Shown here: positions 30,014 to 39,912 of the stretch, piece by piece
How positions within the stretch are numbered: position 1 is the stretch's first letter
Layout of the letters: the number at the start of each line of letters is the position of its first letter
Origin: an uncultured Clostridia bacterium
GTDB taxonomy: Bacteria; Bacillota; Clostridia; TANB77; CAG-508
Length of the DNA stretch: 60,541 nucleotides
Assembly (NCBI GenBank): GCA_949280815.1
Contig: CASDJM010000005.1
Span: 1-60,541 of the forward strand
Direction of reading: 5' to 3'
Program-made: the position numbers and the translations under genes
The notes under the pieces: model-generated
What the model was told of the DNA's origin: nothing
The model's database searches: none
Seen by the model: the letters and a program-made list of their open reading frames with translations, nothing else

Positions 30014-32579
30014 ATTTTGTAATCCATTTAATCAAATCTAAATTAGCTGGCTCTAATATCATTTCATGCTTTGGCATAACTCTAAACGTATAACCATAAT
30101 TTCCTCCTGTTGTCAATTCTATATTAGCTGTAAAATAATATTTCTTATTTTCTTCATCTTGGTCTTGTAGTTTCATCGGTATAATGCTAACATTTTCCAC
30201 TACACCATTTTCCAAGATTCTTCCGTAATAGACCTCTACTGTGATATTTTCTATATTAATATTTGGTAATTCTACTTCACAAGCAACCTCAATATTGTTT
30301 CCTGCATCAATTGTAATATTATCTAAATTATTAACTTGTGCTATTTTAACATCTTTCCAATTCATGTATAAGTCTTTTTTCCAAGAGTTATAACCTGCAA
30401 CATTATCAACATCAGAATAATATTTTTTTGTTAAATTACAAAGTGGTATATACAAGTTATTGGTGTAATCTACTAACATTCTAGCTGTACTATATTTACC
30501 TCCTGTTGTAATTATGGAATTCTTCATAATTTCTAGCCATTTCTTAGATAACCCATTGTCCTCTTTTTCATAATAAGTAGGTATAATTTTTTCTTCTAAT
30601 GTACGATACATACTTTGGCTATCTGCTACATCTTGAGATTCATAAGAATCATATTCCGCATTTGTTCCAATCGTCCATCCGTTAGTTTGTGTATATCCTT
30701 CTGCCCACCAACCATCTAAAACGCTGAAATTGATAACACCATTAACAGATGCTTTTTGTCCACTCGTTCCAGATGCTTCCATTGGTCTTCTTGGATTATT
30801 TAACCAAACGTCAACACCACTGATTAAATATCTTGACATAGCAATATTATAATTTTCTAAAATGAAGATTTTTCCTTTGAATTGTGGCATCATAGATATT
30901 TCATGAATGTATTTAATTAAGTCTTGTCCCTCTTTATCTGCTGGATGTGCTTTTCCAGCAAATATAATTTGAACTGGTCTATTTTCATTATTTAATATTT
31001 GTGTAATTCTTTCTAAGTCCTTGAAAATTAGAGTTGCTCTTTTATAAGTAGCAAATCTTCTAGCAAAACCTATCGTCAAAGCTTCTGGATTTAATTTAGA
31101 CACAATTTCATTAATTTCTTCATAACTATAGCCACAACGTCTTAATCTTTCTGATGTGCTATCTTTTACTAATTTTAATAACCTTACTTTTTGATTATTA
31201 TGTACTTCCCATAATTTTTCATCTGGAATATTTTTAATTTTCTCCCAAACATGGTCTTGATGCATATTATCTTGCCAATAAGGAATTAAATATTTATTAT
31301 ATAATTCTTTCATTTTTGGTGCTAACCATGAACAAGTATGAATTCCATTAGTTACATATCCAATTGGGGATTCATTAGCTGCTATATTTGGCCATATCTC
31401 TCCAAATAATTCTCTCGATACAGCTCCATGTAACTTACTAACACCATTTTTCTTACCTGCAATCTTTAGTGCTAATATTCCCATATTAAAGCCTTCATCT
31501 AAGTCTATTCCTGGTTTCATTCCCAATTTTAAGAATTCCTCTCTGGAAATTCCTAATCTTGGCCAGAAATCTTTAAAATATCTCTCAACTAAATCAAGTG
31601 GAAAAATATCATTTCCAGCTGGCACTGGTGTATGTGTTGTGAATACTGTTTTAGAACTTGCCATATCTCTCGCTACTTCAAAAGATACTTGCTTTTCTTT
31701 AATAATATTTTTAATAATCTCTAAATTTAAGAATGCTGAATGTCCTTCATTCATGTGGTATACTGTAGGATTTAAATTCAAATATTTTTTTAATAGATTA
31801 ACGCCTGCTTGACCCAAAACAATTTCTTGACGAATTCTCATTTCTTGGTCTCCACCATATAAGCGTAACGTCACATCTCGATCTTCTTCGTTGTTTTTCT
31901 CTATGTCAGAGTCTAACAAATATAATTTTACTCTTCCTACATTGATTTGCCATACTTTTAAATATAATCTTCTTTTTGGAAATTTAACATAGATGGTTAA
32001 ATCTTCTCCTTTTTCATCTTTTACTGGATGAATTGGCATGTCTTCTAAGGCAATATTATGATATTCGGTTTCTTGCTGTCCATAACCATTTATTTTTTGA
32101 TTAAAATAGCCATTTTTATATAATAGTCCTACTGCTACTAATGGAATTCCTAAGTCACTCGCTGATTTTAAATGGTCACCAGATAAAATACCTAATCCTC
32201 CTGAGTAGATTGGTATGGTTTGGTCTAGCCCATATTCAGCTGAAAAATAGGCAATTAAATCATTTTTGTTTTCTGGATATTTGTTAGAAAACCATGTACT
32301 TTTACTGTTCATATAGCTTTCAAAGTTTTCTGCTATTTTGTCATATTCCTTTAAAAAAGCTACATCTTTTGCTACTTTTTCTAGTCTTTCTTGTGTTACA
32401 TGTTTTAAAAATTTGACTGGGTTCTTGTCAGATTGCTCCCATAAATCTCTATCTATTTTTTGAAATAATCTTAAAAATTCCGTGTTCCATGACCACCATA
32501 AGTTATTGGCGATTTCTGATAATTTTTCAATTCTTTTTGGTAGTTGTGGATTTACTGTAATTTTGTTAAATACGTACAT
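30012..32579 (-). CDS. glgP: Alpha-glucan (glycogen/maltodextrin) phosphorylase
   Basis: 855 aa of the MalP/GlgP branch that begins with a DUF3417-type segment (NKITVNPQLPKRIEKLSEIANNLWWSW). It releases glucose-1-phosphate from alpha-1,4-glucans. SAEYGLDQTIPIYSGGLG lies near residue 111, and NEGHSAF and TTHTPVPAGND in the middle. The PLP-lysine block EASGTSGQKASVNGV is followed by LDGWWAEGY (about 590-615). A roughly 100-aa beta domain at the C-terminus probably packs on the core. AAAGGAGGAATCG precedes the ATG. No other glycogen gene is nearby. Confidence 0.93.
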   Translation of the reverse strand: MYVFNKITVNPQLPKRIEKLSEIANNLWWSWNTEFLRLFQKIDRDLWEQSDKNPVKFLKHVTQERLEKVAKDVAFLKEYDKIAENFESYMNSKSTWFSNKYPENKNDLIAYFSAEYGLDQTIPIYSGGLGILSGDHLKSASDLGIPLVAVGLLYKNGYFNQKINGYGQQETEYHNIALEDMPIHPVKDEKGEDLTIYVKFPKRRLYLKVWQINVGRVKLYLLDSDIEKNNEEDRDVTLRLYGGDQEMRIRQEIVLGQAGVNLLKKYLNLNPTVYHMNEGHSAFLNLEIIKNIIKEKQVSFEVARDMASSKTVFTTHTPVPAGNDIFPLDLVERYFKDFWPRLGISREEFLKLGMKPGIDLDEGFNMGILALKIAGKKNGVSKLHGAVSRELFGEIWPNIAANESPIGYVTNGIHTCSWLAPKMKELYNKYLIPYWQDNMHQDHVWEKIKNIPDEKLWEVHNNQKVRLLKLVKDSTSERLRRCGYSYEEINEIVSKLNPEALTIGFARRFATYKRATLIFKDLERITQILNNENRPVQIIFAGKAHPADKEGQDLIKYIHEISMMPQFKGKIFILENYNIAMSRYLISGVDVWLNNPRRPMEASGTSGQKASVNGVINFSVLDGWWAEGYTQTNGWTIGTNAEYDSYESQDVADSQSMYRTLEEKIIPTYYEKEDNGLSKKWLEIMKNSIITTGGKYSTARMLVDYTNNLYIPLCNLTKKYYSDVDNVAGYNSWKKDLYMNWKDVKIAQVNNLDNITIDAGNNIEVACEVELPNINIENITVEVYYGRILENGVVENVSIIPMKLQDQDEENKKYYFTANIELTTGGNYGYTFRVMPKHEMILEPANLDLIKWITK

Positions 32580-32747
32580 TGAAACGATTCCTCCTTTGTA
32601 TTTTTTATTATCTTTTCTCCTGTATATTTTTGATAACTATATTATCTATTAAATACTTCTTTTTGTCAAATGTTTTTTTATGTTTTTTTGAATTTATCGG
32701 ATAGAAAATTTTATTAAATAATTGTTACAAGTAAATTCTAGTAATTA

Positions 32748-34013
32748 TCATTTAACAACCTCCACATCTCTTTCCCCATATTCCTCTGGCTTCAATCCAA
32801 CCCTACTCTTCATGTAAAGAGAAATCAAAAGTACAACACCAGTAAATATAGCACCAATAAACAAAATCGCATACCTAATATTCATAAAATTCAAAGTAAC
32901 AGAAGCTATATAAGAAACCATCATTCTTACTAAATTGTCAATAATTGAATTAGCAGAATAAATTTGCATTAATGTATCTGGTTTCACAAAATTAGCCATA
33001 TATCTTTTTTTAATTATCTGATAAACTCCTTTAAAAATGTAAATAATTGTACACAAAACAGTAATCACCATAGCTTGCATTCTATAATCAATATTAATTA
33101 ATGTAACACACCCATTTATCATCATGCTAAATGTGATACTTAAAGCAATCATTGTTAATAAGTGATTGGAATATTTCTTATTAAACTCATTAGCTTTTGC
33201 TGAATACATACCTTTTATAATTTCCATCAAAGCATTAATCATACCAATCATACTAGCTGATATAGTGATATCTTTTAATAAAGCTGTTCGATAAGTAGAT
33301 TCTACGCATAATAGAGCCCATATCATTGCTATCATAAGAAGTAATGGCCTCATTCTTTTAGATTGAAAGATAAACGAAAAACCATGTTTTACATTTTCAA
33401 TACTATTATTTTTTTCTACTTTCTCTTGATTTTCTATTTCATTAAAATTCATGGCAATAACTGTTGCAAATAAAATGCATAATGCACATAAAATTATAGG
33501 TATATAAGAATTAATTTCAAATAAAAATCCTGCTATTAATGTACTAGTTGCTCTAAAATAAGAATATTTAGCATATCCTTTTCCATCAATTTTTGTAAAA
33601 ATTTCGCCATGTCTTTTCGTTTCTGGAATAGTACTATTTAGAAAAGTAGATTCTGTTATACCTTTTAAACCAAATCCCATTGCATTTATGGCTTTTGCAA
33701 TCACAAATAAACCAAAGTAATTTCCCAACAAAATGGTTAGAATACCAACTAAGTTAAGCATGTTTCCCAGTACAATACTCTTCTTCTTTCCTATCTTATT
33801 CGGAATGACAACCACGATTAATTGTATCACAATAGAAAATGCCGCAAAAAAAGATTCCAGCAACACGACATCTGCTACTATCAATCCTTTCACTTGCATA
33901 AAGAAAAGTAATTCAATGACATAATAAAACATGAAATCTAACCCAAACATTTCATAGATTGGGTATAATTTCATGTTTCTCTTCCTCATAATGGCTTTTG
34001 TTTTTTCACTCAT
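32748..34013 (-). CDS. MFS-type membrane transporter
   Basis: 421 aa with about 12 hydrophobic segments, a cytoplasmic central loop rich in Glu/Lys/Asn (about 195-215), and the PNKIGKKKSIVLGN motif between segments 2 and 3, which resembles the MFS G-x-x-x-D-R/K-x-G-R/K-K/R signature. Substrate cannot be told. It starts about 27 bases after the rseP stop, so it may be the tail of the rpsB-to-rseP run. Weak similarity to drug-efflux-type MFS proteins only. Confidence 0.8.
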   Translation of the reverse strand: MSEKTKAIMRKRNMKLYPIYEMFGLDFMFYYVIELLFFMQVKGLIVADVVLLESFFAAFSIVIQLIVVVIPNKIGKKKSIVLGNMLNLVGILTILLGNYFGLFVIAKAINAMGFGLKGITESTFLNSTIPETKRHGEIFTKIDGKGYAKYSYFRATSTLIAGFLFEINSYIPIILCALCILFATVIAMNFNEIENQEKVEKNNSIENVKHGFSFIFQSKRMRPLLLMIAMIWALLCVESTYRTALLKDITISASMIGMINALMEIIKGMYSAKANEFNKKYSNHLLTMIALSITFSMMINGCVTLINIDYRMQAMVITVLCTIIYIFKGVYQIIKKRYMANFVKPDTLMQIYSANSIIDNLVRMMVSYIASVTLNFMNIRYAILFIGAIFTGVVLLISLYMKSRVGLKPEEYGERDVEVVK

Positions 34014-34040
34014 TCATTTCTCCTTCGTATTTTACATCTT

Positions 34041-35291
34041 CTAGAAAATTCTTACAATATCGTTATAAGTCACATATAATGATAAGGCAATTAAGATAGA
34101 AAATCCTAATAATTGTATATTCACTTCTGTCTCTTGTTTCATCGGTTTTCTTCGAATTGCTTCTATCAATAAAATTAAAATCTTCCCTCCATCTAGTGCT
34201 GGGATAGGTAATAAATTCGTTACTCCCAAAGATAAAGAAATCAGTGCCATCATTTCAAAAAACTCTTTTACACCATCTGTCTTGGCCACTACTTCAGAAA
34301 TTCCAACTGGTCCCATCATTTGGTCTACTCCTACATTTCCTGTAAATAATTGTTTTAGATTATCCACAATAGATACTAGGAATTCCTGTGTTTGCATTCC
34401 ACCATTGATGCATCGATTGACAAAAGTATCTTCTGCTGGTCGCAAATTGATTCCTAATATATAGCTAGTTTCATAATCTGGCACCAATTCTATCGTAACT
34501 TCCTCTTCTCCTCTTTGAACAATAAGAATCATAGTATCAGCATCTTTTTGACTGATTTCTTGCAAAGCAATATTTCTATCACCATTAATGCTAACTCCAT
34601 TTACTTTTAATAGTATGTCATTTGCCTGTACTCCTTGGTTCTCTGAGCTACTACCTTTTTGAACTGCTACAATTTTACACTTTTCATCCAAGTAAATTCC
34701 TGTGACTTTAGATTTTATTTCACTTGGCTTTATATTATATTCTATAATTTCTCCATTTCTATCGATTTTTGTTTTAATCTCTTTCCCTTGTGATTTTTCC
34801 ACTACTTCATTTAAGTCTGTTTTACTCTTAATCCCTTTACCATTTCCTTCTATAATTTTATCTCCTACTTGTAAACCTACTGTTTGAGCTACATACCCAT
34901 CTAGTATTTCATCTATTTGATTCGAAATATAAGTTCCAGATGAAGCTGTTATGGTAAAATAAATTACAATAGCAAAAATAATATTAACCGTTGCCCCTGC
35001 TATTACAATTGCAATTCTTTTGGGAATACTTGCTTTCGAAAAAGACCTTTCATCCTCAGAAGCTTCATCTTCTCCCTCCATGCTATTATAACCACCAAGA
35101 GGAATCAATCTTAACGTATATTTTGTCTCTTTTACTTGCTTCTGCCATATCGCTGGACCAAAGCCAATCGCAAACTCATTTACTTTTACTTTGCAAAGTT
35201 TTGCTACAATAAAATGCCCTAATTCATGAATCGTAATTAAGACACCTAATAATATTATAATTTTAATCGCTGAAATTATAAAACCTATCAA
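34041..35291 (-). CDS. rseP: Site-2 intramembrane zinc metalloprotease
   Basis: About 416 aa. The TTG start at 35291 (IGFIISAIKIIILLGVL) is chosen because AAAGGAGG lies seven bases upstream; the longer frame would place this site inside the coding sequence. The first membrane helix carries the zinc motif HELGH (TIHELGHFIVAK). A PDZ domain occupies about 170-300 (GDKIIEGNGKGIKS, KGSSSENQGVQANDILLKVNG). The C-terminal helix has NLLPIPALDGGKIL, the third-ligand LDG motif. RseP/RasP enzymes cleave anti-sigma factors and signal-peptide remnants in the membrane. Position after cdsA is conserved in Firmicutes. Confidence 0.95.
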   Translation of the reverse strand: MIGFIISAIKIIILLGVLITIHELGHFIVAKLCKVKVNEFAIGFGPAIWQKQVKETKYTLRLIPLGGYNSMEGEDEASEDERSFSKASIPKRIAIVIAGATVNIIFAIVIYFTITASSGTYISNQIDEILDGYVAQTVGLQVGDKIIEGNGKGIKSKTDLNEVVEKSQGKEIKTKIDRNGEIIEYNIKPSEIKSKVTGIYLDEKCKIVAVQKGSSSENQGVQANDILLKVNGVSINGDRNIALQEISQKDADTMILIVQRGEEEVTIELVPDYETSYILGINLRPAEDTFVNRCINGGMQTQEFLVSIVDNLKQLFTGNVGVDQMMGPVGISEVVAKTDGVKEFFEMMALISLSLGVTNLLPIPALDGGKILILLIEAIRRKPMKQETEVNIQLLGFSILIALSLYVTYNDIVRIF

Positions 35292-35554
35292 TTTTTTCCT
35301 CCTTTTGCACAATTTTTATTTTATATTTTCTATTGATTATTAAATATATAAATAATAAAATGCAGTGATGCACAGTTTGGGAGGGCACTTATTCATACAG
35401 ATGAGCTAGACTAACTTCTATTGTTGGGAAATATAATTTCATTTATTGATATGATTAGTCTGACCAGTAAAGAACAAAATTTTATTATTTATATATTTAA
35501 CAGCTTTTCTTACAATTTATATAAATTGCAAAAAAAGTTCGTCCCCAATGGCAA

Positions 35555-36358
35555 TCACAATAAAGTAAATAATGCATACGCAAATGGTGATAAAAATATT
35601 AGACTATCAATTCGATCTAACATTCCTCCATGTCCTGGTATCAAATTACTATAATCTTTAATATCTACAAATCTTTTTATGCTAGAAGCTGAAAAGTCTC
35701 CTATTTGTCCTACTAAACTTAATATAATTCCAATTCCTCCTATAAATAGGTAGGAATAATTCATTTCCCAATAGGTATTAGCAAAATAAGTATAAACTAA
35801 CATTAGTATTATGGCTCCGATTACTCCACCTATACATCCTTCAACTGATTTCTTTGGACTTACCTTACTAAATTTATGTTTTCCAAAATGTTTTCCTACA
35901 ACATAAGCTGATATATCTGTCCCCCAAGCAGCAAACATAGCATACCATATTAGTATATTTCCATTTGGCATACCATTAATGAATGCTACAAACATAATAA
36001 AAAATACCACATAAAATATTCCGATAAAAGTATAAGCAATATCTTTAAAACTAGTTTTCATATCAGTTGCTATCACTTGTGCAAATAGAATCATTAAAAT
36101 AGTTGGCACAGAAAGCGTTACTACCATATTTAAATATTCACTTGGTATGATATGAATAAATGCTATGCTAAGACAACTTACATACCCAATCCATTTTACT
36201 GGATTTGCTACTTTTTTAATGGCATTAAAATATTCACTCATACTAAGTATTGCTATAATTGCTAGTGCAATATCTACTACTATTTTATTCCCTAGTAAAA
36301 AGATTATTAATACTAGTGGAAATCCTAATAAACTTGATGTGACTCTTTTTACATCCAT
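35555..36358 (-). CDS. cdsA: Phosphatidate cytidylyltransferase
   Basis: About 267 aa; start MDVKRVTSSLLGFPLV chosen for the AAAGGAAAAGAT site just upstream and because it matches the usual N-terminus. Makes CDP-diacylglycerol from phosphatidate and CTP for phospholipid synthesis. About seven to eight membrane helices. The signature near the C-terminus is KFSKVSPKKSVEGCIGG with a downstream GDFSASSIKRFVDIKDYSNLIPGHGGMLDRIDSL (S-x(8)-R-x(2)-K-D...D). Directly downstream of uppS, as in many Firmicutes. Confidence 0.95.
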   Translation of the reverse strand: MDVKRVTSSLLGFPLVLIIFLLGNKIVVDIALAIIAILSMSEYFNAIKKVANPVKWIGYVSCLSIAFIHIIPSEYLNMVVTLSVPTILMILFAQVIATDMKTSFKDIAYTFIGIFYVVFFIMFVAFINGMPNGNILIWYAMFAAWGTDISAYVVGKHFGKHKFSKVSPKKSVEGCIGGVIGAIILMLVYTYFANTYWEMNYSYLFIGGIGIILSLVGQIGDFSASSIKRFVDIKDYSNLIPGHGGMLDRIDSLIFLSPFAYALFTLL

Positions 36359-36420
36359 ATCTTTTCCTTTCTCAGGAACTTTTGTAACAAGAGAGTCGCC
36401 CCTTTCTGTCACAAAAGTTC

Positions 36421-37134
36421 CTAGCTTGCTCCGAAATTTCTTGTTCTTTTTTGGTATTCTATAATAGCATTATCTAAATCTTCTTCTTCAAATTCTGGCC
36501 AGTTTTTATCAATAAATAAAAACTCTGTGTATACCAATTGCCATGGCAAGAAATTACTTAGCCTTTGTTCTCCACTGGTTCTTATTAATAAATCTGGTTC
36601 TGGCTCCCCCTTGCTATATAAATTATTTGATACTAATTGTTCTGTTATATCTTCTATTTGTAATTCATCATTTTTTACTTGATTGGCTATTTGTTTTATC
36701 GCTCTTATTAATTCGTCTCTTCCTCCATAATTTAGAGCAATATTGAAAGTAACTCCTGTATTGTCTTTGGTTCTTTCCATACAGTTTTGAATACTTTTCT
36801 GCATTCCACTAGACAAGGCTGAAATATCCCCCAATATTTTAACTCTGATGTTTTCTGTATCAGCTCTTTTAGCATAATCATCTAAATAATTTTGTAACAA
36901 CATCATTAATGCTTTTACTTCATCTTCTGCTCTTTTCCAGTTTTCTGTTGAAAAAGCATAAACTGTAATATATTTTAATCCAATTTTATTAGCATATCGT
37001 ACAATTTTCTCTAATGTTTTTGCCCCTTCTTTATGTCCATAACTAATTGGCTTTCCTTTCGCTTTTGCCCATCTTCTATTACCATCCATAATAATAGCAA
37101 TATGTTTTGGCATATCCTCTTGATTGAATTGCAT
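36421..37134 (-). CDS. uppS: Undecaprenyl diphosphate synthase
   Basis: 237 aa, cis-prenyltransferase making the C55 lipid carrier for cell-wall synthesis from FPP and IPP. N-terminal HIAIIMDGNRRWAKAKG carries the catalytic Asp (MDGNRRW, about 18-24). YGHKEGAKT follows, then TVYAFSTENWKRA and the C-terminal PDLLIRTSGEQRLSNFLPWQ, with FIDKNWPEF. Length normal. It sits between ispA and cdsA, so its substrate-producing enzyme is immediately upstream. Confidence 0.97.
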   Translation of the reverse strand: MQFNQEDMPKHIAIIMDGNRRWAKAKGKPISYGHKEGAKTLEKIVRYANKIGLKYITVYAFSTENWKRAEDEVKALMMLLQNYLDDYAKRADTENIRVKILGDISALSSGMQKSIQNCMERTKDNTGVTFNIALNYGGRDELIRAIKQIANQVKNDELQIEDITEQLVSNNLYSKGEPEPDLLIRTSGEQRLSNFLPWQLVYTEFLFIDKNWPEFEEEDLDNAIIEYQKRTRNFGAS

Positions 37135-37222
37135 GATTTTTTCCTCCGTTCTATATATAAGTCATCTGTAAAAAACATTCTAGTTCTGAACAGCTAACCC
37201 ATCTTCAAAATCATTTTTGAAA

Positions 37223-38110
37223 TTATTTATTTCTATTTTGTATGTATAAAGCTAATTCTTTTAGAAATTCTGCCTTATCACCATATTTTTCTAATTTTTC
37301 TATTGCTTCTTTTGTAATTTTATCTAAAATATCTTTTGCTCCTTGTAAACCATATCGAGAAACATAGGTACATTTTTCTAACTCTTTGTCATTTCCTACT
37401 GGCTTTCCTAAAATTGCTTCATCTCCTTCTTCTGATAAGATGTCATCTTTGATTTGAAAAGCTAATCCTATTTTATCAGCATAATTAGATAGTCCTTGCA
37501 ATTCTATTTCTGTACAATCTGCTAAAATCGCTCCCATTCTTACACATAATTTTAATAAAGCACCTGTCTTATTTTCATGAATATATTCCAGTTCTTGTTT
37601 CGTTATTTGCTTTCCTTCCCATTCTGTGTCAATATATTCTCCTGCAATCATTCGGTCAACTGCTTCTGAAAATTCATTTAGAATTCTAATTCTTTTAGCT
37701 GTTCTCTCTGTATCACTATTCAATAAATCTTGGCTTATTACATGATAAGCATCATTTAATAAGCCATCCCCTGCTAATATAGCTGTTGCTTCATTAAATT
37801 GCTTATGATTGGTTGGTTTTCCATGTCGGAAATCATCATTATCAATTCCAGGCAAATCATCATGAATCAAAGAAAAATTATGTACCATCTCAATTGCTAC
37901 AGCATATGGCATACATTTTTCTATATCGTCTTTAAAAAGTTGGTAAGTTGCTAAAACTAAAACTGGTCTTAAACGTTTTCCGCCAGCCATTAAACTATAT
38001 TCCATTGACTGATTTAGTTTCTGTTCTGGAGATTTTTGTTTTCTTACATATTTTTCTAGTTCTTGATTAATCTGCTGTTGATATTCTTTTAATTTTTCTT
38101 TAAAATCCAT
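37223..38110 (-). CDS. ispA: Polyprenyl (farnesyl) diphosphate synthase
   Basis: About 295 aa; start MDFKEKLKEYQQQ at 38110, with AAGGAG upstream and the expected N-terminus. Trans-prenyltransferase that condenses IPP with DMAPP/GPP to FPP. First aspartate-rich motif LIHDDLPGIDNDDFRHGKPT (DDxxxxD, about 80-95), GGKRLRPVL upstream, and second motif QIKDDILSEEGD (about 220-232). Firmicute operons of this type usually carry rpsB-tsf-pyrH-frr-uppS-cdsA-dxr-rseP; here ispA is inserted between frr and uppS, and dxr is absent. Confidence 0.94.
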   Translation of the reverse strand: MDFKEKLKEYQQQINQELEKYVRKQKSPEQKLNQSMEYSLMAGGKRLRPVLVLATYQLFKDDIEKCMPYAVAIEMVHNFSLIHDDLPGIDNDDFRHGKPTNHKQFNEATAILAGDGLLNDAYHVISQDLLNSDTERTAKRIRILNEFSEAVDRMIAGEYIDTEWEGKQITKQELEYIHENKTGALLKLCVRMGAILADCTEIELQGLSNYADKIGLAFQIKDDILSEEGDEAILGKPVGNDKELEKCTYVSRYGLQGAKDILDKITKEAIEKLEKYGDKAEFLKELALYIQNRNK

Positions 38111-38154
38111 CAAAATTCTTTTCTCCTTAATAAAATAGTATAGACTAATTTCAT

Positions 38155-38240
38155 TTCCCCACTTAATCCCGGAACCAATGGGGAATTGTCTCCATTTTTC
38201 TTCATTTGTCCCCATTCAATCCCAGAACCAATGAGGACAT
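38155..38240. repeat. Two REP-like 31-bp palindromes between frr and ispA
   Basis: TTCCCCACTTAATCCCGGAACC...GGGGAA (about 38155-38185) and GTCCCCATTCAATCCCAGAACC...GAGGAC (about 38210-38240) are imperfect hairpins with matching ends. The same motif, with variants of ATTCAATCCCGGAACC, forms the outer ends of the long inverted repeat at 54706-54950. They behave like bacterial interspersed REP sequences. Confidence 0.75.
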
Positions 38241-38250
38241 CAAAAGACAA

Positions 38251-38799
38251 TTATACTGACATTACTTCTTTTTCTTTTGCTTCTAATATTTTGTCAATTT
38301 CCTCAATATTTTTATCTGTCATTTTTTGGATTTCATTTTCTGCTTGTTTTAATTCGTCTTCTGTCATCTCTCCTTCTTTTTGAGATGCTTTTGCTGTATC
38401 TATTCCTTCTCTTCTAATAGAACGAATGGCTACTTTTGCTTCTTCTGCCATTTTACGAACATCTTTTACAATTTCTTTTCTTCTCTCTTCATTTAATTCT
38501 GGAAAAGCTAGTCTTATTACTTTTCCATCATTATTTGGGTTTATTCCAATATCAGATGCTAAAATTGCTTTTTCAATTTCCTTTAAAACACTTACATCCC
38601 AAGGCTGAATGACAATTAATCTTGCCTCTGGTACAGAAATTCCACCTACTTGATTAATTGGTGTTGGTGTTCCATAATAATCTATTTTTATCTTATTTAA
38701 AATAGCTGGGTTAGCACGCCCTGCTCTTACCTCTGCCAATTTTTCTTGATAAACACTAATTGACTTTTCCATTTTTTCTTTTATGCTTGTATAATCCAT
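38251..38799 (-). CDS. frr: Ribosome recycling factor
   Basis: 182 aa, splits post-termination ribosomes together with EF-G. Typical core: EVRAGRANPAILNKIKIDYYGTPTPINQVG (about 24-53), IQPWDVSVLKEIEKAI, SDIGINPNNDGKVIRLAFPELNEERRKE, and a C-terminal coiled helix. Standard length. Downstream of pyrH, as normal in Firmicutes, but separated by a 235-bp interval containing a large inverted repeat. Confidence 0.97.
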   Translation of the reverse strand: MDYTSIKEKMEKSISVYQEKLAEVRAGRANPAILNKIKIDYYGTPTPINQVGGISVPEARLIVIQPWDVSVLKEIEKAILASDIGINPNNDGKVIRLAFPELNEERRKEIVKDVRKMAEEAKVAIRSIRREGIDTAKASQKEGEMTEDELKQAENEIQKMTDKNIEEIDKILEAKEKEVMSV

Positions 38800-38909
38800 A
38801 ATTTTCCTCTCCTTCTTTTAAGACAGTTTAAAAATCTATCTCATTTGTTTTTTTACAAATTCAAGCTAGTAAATTGTGCAAGTTGCTGCTTTTTATTTTT
38901 TTATTCTCT

Positions 38910-39041
38910 GAGTTAAATGAAGCAAAATTAGTATATTGTGCATTCTTGGTAAGTTGTTCAAGCTGATGACATACGTTGGTACGTCAAAGTTTGAATGACT
39001 TAGCAAGAATGGCAAGATGCTGATTTTCATTCATTTAAGAC
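38910..39041. repeat. Large imperfect inverted repeat over the pyrH 3' end
   Basis: Left arm about 38910-38970 and right arm about 38981-39041 are inverted copies with scattered mismatches (TTAAATGAA..., CATTCTTG-TAAGT--TTCAA, ...GAC). The right arm covers the pyrH stop codon. It could slow or stabilise the transcript between pyrH and frr, or be a palindromic mobile fragment. It has no T-tract. Confidence 0.65.
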
Positions 39042-39751
39042 ACGATTGTTCCAATCCTCTCTCCCTTAACAGCCCTCACAATATTCTCTGGGTCTGCAAT
39101 TCCAAAAACTAGTAATGGCATATCATTATCCCTACACATAGCGGTAGCAGTAGAATCCATTACCTTCAAGTCTTTTTCTAGTACTTCCATATAGGAAATC
39201 TCTTCATATCTTTCTGCTGTAGGGTCAATCTTTGGATCTGCCGAATAAACTGCATCAATTGACTTTCCTAACAATATAACATCTGCTTTAATTTCAGTTG
39301 CCCTAAGCACTGCTGCTGTATCAGTTGTAAAGTATGGATGCCCTGTACCTCCAGCAAATATAACAACTCTTCCTCTATTTAAATGTTTTTCTGCTTTTCT
39401 TTGTATAAAAGGTTCTGCTATTTCTCTCATCTCAATAGCTGTTTGTACTCTAGAATAAATTCCTCTTGCTTCTAAGGCATCTTGCAGAGCTAATCCATTC
39501 ATAGCTGTTGCTAACATTCCCATATAGTCTGCTGTTGTTCTTTCCATTTGATGTCCTTGTCTTCCTCTCCAGAAGTTTCCTCCTCCTACTACGATAGCAA
39601 CTTGTACTCCCATTTCCACTACTTCTTTTATTTTGTCACATATTTTTCCAACCGTTTCTACGTTTACTCCTGTCTTTTGTTCACCTGCTAAAGCTTCTCC
39701 ACTTAGTTTTAATAGCACTCTTTTATATTTTGTATCGTGCAAATTCCCCAC
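39035..39751 (-). CDS. pyrH: UMP kinase
   Basis: 238 aa, hexameric bacterial UMP kinase of the amino-acid-kinase fold. Blocks: [14 protein letters not shown] (N-terminal phosphate loop), [12 protein letters not shown] (GGGN), [20 protein letters not shown], and [20 protein letters not shown], followed by [12 protein letters not shown] and MPLLVFGI near the C-terminus. Provides UDP for nucleotide and cell-wall precursors. It follows the tsf-proximal unit but an extra membrane-protein gene and two terminators lie between tsf and pyrH. Confidence 0.97.
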   Translation of the reverse strand: MGNLHDTKYKRVLLKLSGEALAGEQKTGVNVETVGKICDKIKEVVEMGVQVAIVVGGGNFWRGRQGHQMERTTADYMGMLATAMNGLALQDALEARGIYSRVQTAIEMREIAEPFIQRKAEKHLNRGRVVIFAGGTGHPYFTTDTAAVLRATEIKADVILLGKSIDAVYSADPKIDPTAERYEEISYMEVLEKDLKVMDSTATAMCRDNDMPLLVFGIADPENIVRAVKGERIGTIVS

Positions 39752-39871
39752 TCTCCTTAAACTATATTTTTGTCAAGGTTATTTTATCATAGATTACAAA
39801 AAAATACAGTATTTTTTTAAGATTTTCTTAATTTTTTGCTTATGTTGAATTAAAAAAAAAATTTTTCCTAT

Positions 39872-39912
39872 TCACCAAGAAAAAGTCAGTGAAATTCACT
39901 GACTTTTCTTTG
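39872..39912. terminator. Terminator after the small membrane protein
   Basis: AAGTCAGTGAA and TTCACTGACTT form an 11-bp stem with A-rich and T-rich flanks on both sides. It overlaps the stop codon of the 39896-40261 gene and should end its transcript, isolating pyrH. Confidence 0.8.
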